Source: Carboxydothermus pertinax (lineage in GTDB: Bacteria > Bacillota > Z-2901 > Carboxydothermales > Carboxydothermaceae). From it: 64,000 bases of DNA. The notes under the pieces are model-generated. The model saw only the letters and a list, made by a program, of their open reading frames with translations. It did not search any database and was not told where the DNA came from. The translations under genes were made by a program, and so were the position numbers. Within the stretch, counting starts at the first letter, position 1. Each line of letters opens with the position of its first letter. Positions 57,852 to 64,000 of the stretch are shown here, piece after piece. The DNA lies in assembly GCF_001950255.1 (NCBI RefSeq), contig NZ_BDJK01000055.1, forward strand, positions 300,192 to 364,191, written 5' to 3'.

Positions 57852-59231
57852 CTAGATAAATACATCTTTTTTACCGTTTAAAATATCAATAAGTGCTTCT
57901 TTGATCTTTTCAGAATTAGGTAAAGTTTTAACCATCTCCGTTAGAAAATTATTACCTTTAATAAATAATTCCGGGTGCTTATCTTTTATTTCAAAGAGAT
58001 ATTCCCCAAAGGAAAAAAGGGCGTTTGGAGTACAAAAATCTTTAATCTTGCCCCGATCTGCCAATCCCATAAACTTTTTCCCTGTCCTCTGACTTCGATA
58101 GCAAGCTGTACAAAAGCTCGGAAGAAAACCTTTTTCTAGTAGAACGTTTACAATTTCTTCTAAAGAACGATGGTCAGAGAGTAAAAACTGATGAGTAACT
58201 TCTTCTTTGTTATCCCGTCCGTATTCTCCCGGCCCAGTTCTAGAGGCAGCACTCATCTGTGAAACTCCAAGTTCTACCAGTTCATCCCGTAAATCTTGAG
58301 GTTCACGGGTAGACAAGATTATGCCAGTGTACGGAAGCATAATTCTTAAAAGCGCCACAATCTTTTTAAACTTATAGTCACTAATTTTAAATTCATTAGC
58401 AAATATTGCATTCACCGCTGGTTTTAAGCGGGGAACCGAAACTGTATGAGGTCCAATTCCATACTTTTTCTTTAGATAATCAGCATGGGCTATCACCCCA
58501 AGAAGTTCAAAAAGGGGATCCCCAAGACCAAATAAAGCCCCAATTCCTACATCATCAATCCCGGCTTCAAGGGCACGGTCAATGGCAGAAAGCCTCCAAA
58601 TAAAATCTTTCTTGGGACCAGAAAGATGTACTTCCTGATAAATTTCCGAATTATAGCTTTCCTGAAATAATTGATAAGTTCCAATTTTTAAATTTTTCAA
58701 TCGCCTAAAACCGTCCGTAGTTAAGGGAGCAATATTCACATTGATTCTTCTTATATCCACTTGCTCATAAATTGCCGGAATTATTTTTTCTAAATAAAGA
58801 AGGGTCTTATCTTCCGGTTCTTCTCCCATCACCAAGAGGATGCGGGTATGCCCCATATCCCGGATGACCTGAGCTTCCTTAACTGCCTGCTTAAGCTCAA
58901 GGCGAATACGGGTTATTTTATCATTTTGTTTACGGAAGCTACAATAACTGCAATTATTAATACAATAATTACTTAAATATAGGGGAGCAAATAATACAAT
59001 CCTGCGACCATAAATTTTTTCTTTAACTTTTCGAGCATATCCAAATAAGGCTTGGTCCAATTCATCGTGGTCATTTAAAAAAACCAATCCTACATCGGTA
59101 AGGCTTAGTCGTTCACCCCATTGTAATTTTTGAAATAGCTCGTTAATTTTTAATTTTGTTAAATTTTTACTCATATAAGTTTCAGTATAAGCTTGCTGAA
59201 CAGTTAAAAGAATATCATTAATATTCACCAC
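57852..59231 (-). CDS. hydG: [FeFe] hydrogenase H-cluster radical SAM maturase HydG
   Basis: HydG cleaves tyrosine to supply CO and cyanide on iron for the H-cluster. The 459-residue protein has the radical SAM motif CINNCSYC (C90, C94, C97). It also has the C-terminal CTAC-x22-C cluster (C374, C377, C400), which distinguishes HydG from the related ThiH. It begins GTG GTG behind AAGGG; which GTG is used is unclear. It is the first gene of hydG-hydF-sensor. HydE is not in this window. Confidence 0.93.
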   Translation of the reverse strand: MVNINDILLTVQQAYTETYMSKNLTKLKINELFQKLQWGERLSLTDVGLVFLNDHDELDQALFGYARKVKEKIYGRRIVLFAPLYLSNYCINNCSYCSFRKQNDKITRIRLELKQAVKEAQVIRDMGHTRILLVMGEEPEDKTLLYLEKIIPAIYEQVDIRRINVNIAPLTTDGFRRLKNLKIGTYQLFQESYNSEIYQEVHLSGPKKDFIWRLSAIDRALEAGIDDVGIGALFGLGDPLFELLGVIAHADYLKKKYGIGPHTVSVPRLKPAVNAIFANEFKISDYKFKKIVALLRIMLPYTGIILSTREPQDLRDELVELGVSQMSAASRTGPGEYGRDNKEEVTHQFLLSDHRSLEEIVNVLLEKGFLPSFCTACYRSQRTGKKFMGLADRGKIKDFCTPNALFSFGEYLFEIKDKHPELFIKGNNFLTEMVKTLPNSEKIKEALIDILNGKKDVFI

Positions 59232-59288
59232 TAACCCTTCTTTCTCACCTTTTAGCTTATTTAAAATTTATAATAACGTTTTTTTACT

Positions 59289-59316
59289 AAAAAAAAAAGA
59301 GCGCTCTTTTGCGCTC
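59289..59316 (-). terminator. Terminator of the small membrane protein gene
   Basis: GAGCGC / GCGCTC with a six-base loop is followed by ten T on the minus strand, 25 bases after the stop codon of the 50-residue gene and upstream of hydG. Confidence 0.85.
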
Positions 59317-59340
59317 ACCGGTCTTAATAACCTTTATAAA

Positions 59341-59493
59341 CTAATTATCAGTAACTGAAAGAAGTTTCTTTTTAAAAGCCATAGTCTTGTGATTCTTGGT
59401 ACTTTTTAAGGCAAAAAATAGCCCTGCAATACCAATTATACCGTTTACCACCACAATAATAATGGTAAGAACAGCTATTAAAGTAGCTATCAT
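59341..59493 (-). CDS. 50-residue single-pass membrane protein
   Basis: A short frame starts MIATLIAVLTIIIVVVNGI and continues GIAGLFFALKSTKNHKTMAFKKKLLSVTDN: one long hydrophobic segment (about 2-29) and a basic tail, so a small inner-membrane protein with the tail inside. AAGGGTG precedes the ATG by six bases. A near-consensus promoter and a strong terminator frame it, and no other gene fits between them. I do not recognise a family. The overlapping 66-residue frame at 59372-59572 is a shadow of it. Confidence 0.78.
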   Translation of the reverse strand: MIATLIAVLTIIIVVVNGIIGIAGLFFALKSTKNHKTMAFKKKLLSVTDN

Positions 59494-59543
59494 GGAAATC
59501 ACCCTTTAGGTTAAATATTTTTCCAAAACTTTCTTTTGTCATA

Positions 59544-59572
59544 ATTGTAAAAAAGTTTTGCACTTGTGTCAA
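59544..59572 (-). promoter_or_regulatory. Sigma-A promoter of the small membrane protein gene
   Basis: TTGACA and TACAAT are separated by 17 bases on the minus strand, 51 bases before the start codon: one of the best promoters in the window. Confidence 0.8.
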
Positions 59573-59623
59573 CTTTCACTTAATAAGTTTTTATCTTAAA
59601 AATTTTCTATCTTTTTTAAAAAA

Positions 59624-59650
59624 GAAAAAAAGGGGCAAATTACCCCTTTT
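59624..59650 (-). terminator. Rho-independent terminator after deoC
   Basis: AAAAGGGG / CCCCTTTT around a seven-base loop overlaps the deoC stop codon and is followed by further T on the minus strand. Confidence 0.88.
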
Positions 59651-60335
59651 AATAATTTTCTTTACTGGTTAACCCTTGCATGATTGCAACCCCAGAACTA
59701 GTCCCTAACCTTGAAGCTCCAGCTTCTATCATTTTCAGGGCATCAGCAAACGACCTAATTCCACCCGCTGCCTTGACCAAGGCTTTATCCCCAACGGTTT
59801 GTTTCATTAAGCGAACATCTTCAATAGTCGCCCCACCAGGACCAAAACCAGTCGATGTTTTTACAAAGTCAGCTCCCGCCTCAACCGCTAATTCACAGGC
59901 TTTAACTTTTTCTGCATCAGTTAAGTAACAGGTTTCTATAATGACCTTAACAATTACGTTAGAATTTTTTTCTTTAGATGCTTTAACTACTTCTTTAATA
60001 TCCTTTAATACTTCTTCATACTTCTGCGCTTTTAAAGCACCAATATTAATTACCATATCTACTTCCTTGGCTCCCTTTTCCACCGCCCACGACGCCTCAA
60101 AAGATTTTACCGCTGTGCTGGTAGCTCCAAGGGGAAAGCCAATCACAGTGCAAACTTTAATTTCAGAGTCTTTTAATATTTGGGACGCAAACGGTACAAA
60201 AGCTGGATTAATGCAGACACTCTTAAAGTTAAACTGCTTAGCTTCTTGACATAATTTTTCAATATCGGCATAAGTTGCCGTTGCTTTTAAGAGAGTATGG
60301 TCAATCATTTGCGCAATTTCAGTAGGATTTACCAT
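59649..60335 (-). CDS. deoC: Deoxyribose-phosphate aldolase
   Basis: DeoC splits 2-deoxyribose 5-phosphate into glyceraldehyde 3-phosphate and acetaldehyde. The 228-residue protein has the Schiff-base lysine K159 in [16 protein letters not shown]93 in [12 protein letters not shown] and the second lysine in KAAGGIRS. It is the last gene of the mtnA-aldolase-pdp-cdd-deoC operon and its start overlaps the cdd stop by one base. Confidence 0.95.
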   Translation of the reverse strand: MVNPTEIAQMIDHTLLKATATYADIEKLCQEAKQFNFKSVCINPAFVPFASQILKDSEIKVCTVIGFPLGATSTAVKSFEASWAVEKGAKEVDMVINIGALKAQKYEEVLKDIKEVVKASKEKNSNVIVKVIIETCYLTDAEKVKACELAVEAGADFVKTSTGFGPGGATIEDVRLMKQTVGDKALVKAAGGIRSFADALKMIEAGASRLGTSSGVAIMQGLTSKENY

Positions 60336-60733
60336 TAATTTTCCTCCTTCTCCAAGGTGAAATAATAAGGTAAAATTTGCTCTAAGGTAAATTCTTTTAT
60401 GTCCCCTGCCAGATTTGCTAAGTAAATTGTTTTAATCTTAAATTCGGCCATAAACTGCCGGCAAGCTCCACAAGGTGAAATAGGTTTTGCTGTATCACCG
60501 ATTACCAAAATCGCTTTTAACCTCTTTTCCCCTTCGCTTATGGCTTTAGTAATTGCCACCCTTTCGGCACAAATAGTTAAACCATAGGAAGCATTTTCAA
60601 TATTTGCTCCTTGATAAATCTTCCCGGATTCACCTAAAACGGCAGCACCTACCTTAAAACCAGAATAAGGAGTATAAGCTTTTTCTCTAGCCTCAATAGC
60701 ATTTTTTAGTAACAGCTCTTTTAGATTAGACAT
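60335..60733 (-). CDS. cdd: Cytidine deaminase
   Basis: Cdd deaminates cytidine and deoxycytidine. The 132-residue protein has the zinc and catalytic motif CAERVA (C55, E57) and PCGACRQF (C88, C91), with NIENASYG before it. It overlaps pdp by eight bases and feeds uridine or deoxyuridine to it. Confidence 0.95.
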   Translation of the reverse strand: MSNLKELLLKNAIEAREKAYTPYSGFKVGAAVLGESGKIYQGANIENASYGLTICAERVAITKAISEGEKRLKAILVIGDTAKPISPCGACRQFMAEFKIKTIYLANLAGDIKEFTLEQILPYYFTLEKEEN

Positions 60734-62054
60734 ATCTCTCTACTCCTTTAGCTGTCACCACCGCTTTAATAAATGGAGCCTTTTGAGGTGGCCTACTATC
60801 TATTTTAAAAGCTGCAAACACAATTTTTTGTGCATCTTCCAATTTCTTTTTATCATTATAGTGAAGTTTTGCTAAAACTTCACCTTTCTTAACAACATCC
60901 CCAACTTTTTTCTTTAAAATTACTCCTACACTATGATCAATCTTTTCTTCCTTAGTTGCTCTACCAGCCCCTAAATACATGGCACCCAAGCCTATTTTTA
61001 AGGCATCTACTTTCGTAACAAAACCAGTTTCGTCTGCCAATAACTCATAAACTCTTGCTGCTTTTGGTAAAAGCGAAGGATTGTCGATTTGGTGCACATC
61101 TCCTCCTTGACTTTTTACAAATTCTTTTAACTTTGCATAAGCTTTCCCGCTCTCTAGAGCATCTTTTAAAAGATTCTTACCTGTCTCATAATCATCGGCT
61201 TTCCCCGCAAGATAAACCATATATCCCCCTAAAGTAAGGCATAACTCCGTTAAATCCTCGGGTCCTTCACCCTTTAAGGTAGCTATAGCTTCTTTAACTT
61301 CCAAGCTATTGCCTATAGCATAACCTAAAGGCTCACCCATTTCGGAAATAACAGCAACCGTATTTCTACCAACTCTTTCGCCTATTTTAACCATAGTCTC
61401 GGCAAGTTTAATGCTTCCTTCTAAATCTTTCATAAAAGCTCCACTACCGGTTTTTACATCTAAAACAATTGCCTCAGCGCCCCCCGCAATTTTTTTGGAC
61501 ATTATACTAGAAGCAATTAAAGGTAGACTATCCACTGTAGCAGTTACATCCCGCAATGCATACATTTTTCCGTCAGCAGGGGAAAGTTTTGCCGTTTGCC
61601 CTATAACAGCAATGCCAATATCATTTACTTGCTTTATAAATTGCTCTGGGGAAAGAGCAATATTAAATCCGGAAATCGATTCCAATTTATCCAATGTTCC
61701 CCCAGTATGACCTAGTCCCCGGCCGGACATCTTTGCTACCGGTACTCCTACCGAAGCAACAAGGGGTGCTAAAACCAAAGTTGTTTTGTCTCCAACCCCG
61801 CCAGTACTGTGTTTGTCCACCTTAATCCCTGAAATAGCTGATAAATCGACCTTATCCCCTGAATCAACCATTGCCAATGTTAAGTTTGCCACTTCTTCCT
61901 CATCCATCCCCCGAAAATAAACCGCCATTAAAAATGCAGCCATTTGGTAGTCAGGAATGTCACCCCGGGTATATCCATGGACAAAAAAATAAATTTCTTC
62001 TTTAGAAAGTTTTTCTCCATTACGTTTTTTTAAGATAATGTCATAGGCTCTCAT
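60726..62054 (-). CDS. pdp: Pyrimidine-nucleoside phosphorylase
   Basis: This enzyme phosphorolyses uridine, deoxyuridine and thymidine to (deoxy)ribose 1-phosphate. The 442-residue protein has the family signature [13 protein letters not shown] (about 84-96) and [19 protein letters not shown], and a C-terminal biotin-like barrel region. Length and motifs fit the Bacillus Pdp rather than dedicated thymidine phosphorylase, though the two are close. It sits between the class II aldolase gene and cdd. Confidence 0.92.
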   Translation of the reverse strand: MRAYDIILKKRNGEKLSKEEIYFFVHGYTRGDIPDYQMAAFLMAVYFRGMDEEEVANLTLAMVDSGDKVDLSAISGIKVDKHSTGGVGDKTTLVLAPLVASVGVPVAKMSGRGLGHTGGTLDKLESISGFNIALSPEQFIKQVNDIGIAVIGQTAKLSPADGKMYALRDVTATVDSLPLIASSIMSKKIAGGAEAIVLDVKTGSGAFMKDLEGSIKLAETMVKIGERVGRNTVAVISEMGEPLGYAIGNSLEVKEAIATLKGEGPEDLTELCLTLGGYMVYLAGKADDYETGKNLLKDALESGKAYAKLKEFVKSQGGDVHQIDNPSLLPKAARVYELLADETGFVTKVDALKIGLGAMYLGAGRATKEEKIDHSVGVILKKKVGDVVKKGEVLAKLHYNDKKKLEDAQKIVFAAFKIDSRPPQKAPFIKAVVTAKGVERYV

Positions 62055-62063
62055 TTTAAATCC

Positions 62064-62696
62064 CTACCTTTGTCCATATTTGTTTAAATAAAAGTCATGC
62101 ATCGTTTGAATTTCTTCGGGTTCTAATAATACGGCACCACCTAAAATTTTTGCAAATAAAGCAATTTTGGCCCCTTTTTCAACTACCCGAACAGCTCTTA
62201 AGGCTTCCTCCATGTCCCTTCCTACTCCTACAACTCCGTGGTTAGCTAAGAGTACAGCAAATTTCTTGCCCAAAGCCAAAACCGCATTTTTTGCTAAAAT
62301 TTCACTTCCGGGAGGAGCATATCTTGAAACTTCAACATCTCCTCCAACAATTTGAGCCAAATCTTCTACTAAAGCGGGTAAGGGTTTTCTGGTCACGGCA
62401 AAAGCTGAAGCATAAGGACTATGCGTATGTACAATCGCCTTTATATCATCTCTTGCCCGATAAATTTCCAGGTGTAGATGGTATTCCGAGGAAGGTTTTA
62501 GTTTTCCAGCCCTAATTTCACCGGCTAAACTTATTTCTACTAAATCTTCCGGTTGCATTGTATTATAATCAACACCACTGGGGGTGATGAGAAATGAATC
62601 TTTACTTATCCGCATGCTTAAATTTCCCCAAGGCGATACCACCAAACCTTCTAAGATTACTGCTTTAGCAGTAGCCAATAATACTTCCCTGCTCAT
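62064..62696 (-). CDS. Class II aldolase (fuculose-phosphate type, Ald2-like)
   Basis: A 210-residue zinc-dependent aldolase with the metal motif HTHSPYASAF, the NHGVV histidine and the N-terminal GNLSMRISKDSFLITPSGVDYN. It begins one base after mtnA ends; the ATG at 62696 follows GGGGAG. Next to mtnA, it could split 5-deoxyribulose 1-phosphate or methylthioribulose 1-phosphate into DHAP and an aldehyde (DHAP shunt). Fuculose-phosphate aldolase or a methylthioribulose-phosphate dehydratase (MtnB) are alternatives. Confidence 0.85.
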   Translation of the reverse strand: MSREVLLATAKAVILEGLVVSPWGNLSMRISKDSFLITPSGVDYNTMQPEDLVEISLAGEIRAGKLKPSSEYHLHLEIYRARDDIKAIVHTHSPYASAFAVTRKPLPALVEDLAQIVGGDVEVSRYAPPGSEILAKNAVLALGKKFAVLLANHGVVGVGRDMEEALRAVRVVEKGAKIALFAKILGGAVLLEPEEIQTMHDFYLNKYGQR

Positions 62697-62697
62697 G

Positions 62698-63732
62698 CTA
62701 CTCCCCCCCGAAAAGTTTTTTAATATTTTCCCGATACGGGGGGCGAACAATTCCCCGGTCAGTAATAATTCCAGTAATGTATTTTGCCGGAGTTACGTCA
62801 AAAGCAGGGTTAAAAACTTTAACCTGAGGCGGGGCAATTAACCGGTCGCCAATTTTCCTAACTTCATCAGGATTTCTTTCTTCAATGGGAATATCATGCC
62901 CTGAAGTTAAATTCAAATCAATTGTAGAATAAGGAGCAGCAACATAAAAAGGTATCCCATGTTCTTTTGCTAAAATCGCTAAAGAATATGTACCAATTTT
63001 ATTGGCAACATCACCGTTTGCTGTAACCCGGTCGGCTCCAACAACAACTAAATCAACCAGCCCAAGGCTCATCACATAACCGGCCATGTTATCACATATT
63101 AAAGTAACATCAATTCCCTCTTCTAATAGTTCAAAAGCTGTTAAACGGGCACCTTGCAACAAAGGACGGGTTTCATCGGCAAAAACCCTTTTAAGTTTAC
63201 CAGCATCGTAGGCTGCTCGGACTACTCCAAGCGCTGTACCATACCCAGCAGTAGCCAAAGTCCCAGCATTACAGTGGGTTAAAATAGTAGCATTATCCGG
63301 TACAACATCTAAGCCATATTTGCCAATTCTTTTGTTTAGCTCAACATCCTCATTAAAAATAGCGTAAGCTTCTGCTAAAAGCCCAGTAAAAACATCCTCG
63401 GTTGTACCATTTTTTACCTTTTGAAATCTCATCCACATCCGCTCTAATGCCCAAAAAAGATTTACCGCCGTCGGCCGAGTACTTTTTAACGTTTCATATA
63501 CTTTTCGTAAATATTGTTCAAACTCCCGTGCCCCGCCGGAATACTTTAGTGCTCCTAAGACCATACCGTAAGCAGCAGCAGCACCAATAGCAGGGGCACC
63601 TCTAACTTTCATTGTCTTAATTGCCTCGGCAACCTGTTCATAGGTTTCAAGTTTAACATAAGTAACTTCAAAGGGTAGCCGTGTTTGATCTAATAAATAC
63701 AATGAATTATCTCTCCAGTACATTGTATCCAT
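62698..63732 (-). CDS. mtnA: S-methyl-5-thioribose-1-phosphate isomerase
   Basis: MtnA isomerises methylthioribose 1-phosphate (and in some organisms 5-deoxyribose 1-phosphate) to the ribulose form. The 344-residue protein has the catalytic cysteine C154 in LTHCNAGTLA and aspartate D234 in GADRVTANGDVANKIGT, and GAPAIGAAAAYGM near 45-57. AAGGAG lies ten bases before the ATG. It heads the operon behind an extended -10 promoter. Confidence 0.92.
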   Translation of the reverse strand: MDTMYWRDNSLYLLDQTRLPFEVTYVKLETYEQVAEAIKTMKVRGAPAIGAAAAYGMVLGALKYSGGAREFEQYLRKVYETLKSTRPTAVNLFWALERMWMRFQKVKNGTTEDVFTGLLAEAYAIFNEDVELNKRIGKYGLDVVPDNATILTHCNAGTLATAGYGTALGVVRAAYDAGKLKRVFADETRPLLQGARLTAFELLEEGIDVTLICDNMAGYVMSLGLVDLVVVGADRVTANGDVANKIGTYSLAILAKEHGIPFYVAAPYSTIDLNLTSGHDIPIEERNPDEVRKIGDRLIAPPQVKVFNPAFDVTPAKYITGIITDRGIVRPPYRENIKKLFGGE

Positions 63733-63758
63733 AATACCAGCGCTCCTTTCCTTTTGTT

Positions 63759-63789
63759 ATTATATCATTTTTTTCAAAAGTTACAGCAA
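63759..63789 (-). promoter_or_regulatory. Extended -10 promoter of the mtnA operon
   Basis: TGATATAAT (perfect -10 with TG one base before it) lies 27 bases before the mtnA start codon on the minus strand; a weak TTGCTG -35 is 19 bases further. The sequence from here to the terminator at 63929 holds nothing else I can recognise. Confidence 0.65.
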
Positions 63790-63928
63790 TTATTTACCTT
63801 TTAAAAAGTTTCACAAACGCTTAATTTAGAACAGTTCCTATTTTTACGTTTGTACATCTAATTTAGGGCATTTTTGTAATTTACATTGAAGCGTCAATAT
63901 AAGAATCGCCCCAAAATTGGTATAAAGC

Positions 63929-63961
63929 AAAAAGGGGATAGGCAAATTACCTATCCCCTTT
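63929..63961 (-). terminator. Terminator after the 5S rRNA gene
   Basis: AAAGGGGATAGG pairs with CCTATCCCCTTT over twelve bases around TAATTTG, followed by T on the minus strand, ten bases after the 5S 3' end. It ends the rRNA operon. Confidence 0.88.
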
Positions 63962-63970
63962 AGATTTAAC

Positions 63971-64000
63971 TCCGGCGGCGACCTACTCTCCCAGGACCTT
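63971..64000 (-). rRNA. 5S ribosomal RNA, 3' end (partial)
   Basis: On the minus strand the last 30 bases end in GGGAGAGTAGGTCGCCGCC followed by GGA, the typical 3' terminus of Firmicute 5S rRNA. The rest of the gene lies beyond the window edge. Confidence 0.85.

Noticed and set aside
59372..59572. 66-residue minus-strand frame upstream of hydG
   Set aside because: Its translation is odd (many Y, C and N, no pattern) and it is the shifted frame of the 50-residue membrane protein, which has the ribosome binding site.

Overview
The window looks like a chromosomal segment of a thermophilic, low-GC anaerobic Firmicute. Gene content and protein flavour resemble Carboxydothermus hydrogenoformans; this is recognition from memory, not a search. 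Almost everything is on the minus strand. Plus-strand genes are an RqcH-type protein, a bifunctional-nuclease-family protein and an 80-residue orphan. Start codons were reassigned where a Shine-Dalgarno site decided them, and GTG and TTG starts are common.

Layout in plus coordinates (minus-strand operons read right to left). 1-5.3 kb: dapF, dapL, a terminator, then an aminotransferase, yicC, remA, gmk and rpoZ. 5.4-7.1 kb: rqcH, convergent with the pyrimidine operon at 7.1-17.4 kb (pyrR-pyrB-pyrC-carA-carB-pyrK-pyrD-pyrF-pyrE), which has two PyrR attenuators. 17.4-25 kb: rluD-type pseudouridine synthase, lspA, a YteA-like zinc-finger protein, a DUF5665 protein, the UPF0210/ACT pair, secDF, an HD protein and yajC. 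25-33.8 kb: yebC, ruvCAB, queH, DUF2905, sigI, rsgI, a SpoIID-type gene, queA and tgt. 33.8-40 kb: nadE, a LysR regulator, a FakA/FakB pair, a pseudouridine synthase and a lytic transglycosylase. 40-44.8 kb: a BMP-type nucleoside ABC transporter.

The most interesting region is 44.9-59.6 kb. A membrane-bound [NiFe] uptake hydrogenase (small subunit, large subunit, cytochrome b, maturation protease) is followed by a complete hypA-B-F-C-D-E set. All are transcribed from a near-consensus sigma-54 promoter preceded by three 17-bp palindromes. Just upstream lies hydG-hydF plus a fusion protein. The fusion joins ferredoxin clusters, an [FeFe]-hydrogenase-like domain with altered cluster loops, a further Fe-S domain, a sigma-54 AAA+ domain and a Fis-type HTH. 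I infer a one-component hydrogen or redox sensor whose cluster is built by HydG/HydF and which switches on the [NiFe] hydrogenase. HydE and a catalytic [FeFe] hydrogenase are not in the window.

59.3-64 kb: a 50-residue membrane protein gene with its own promoter and terminator, then a nucleoside-salvage operon (mtnA, class II aldolase, pdp, cdd, deoC), and the 3' end of a 5S rRNA gene cut by the window edge. I saw no CRISPR array, insertion sequence, prophage or tRNA gene.
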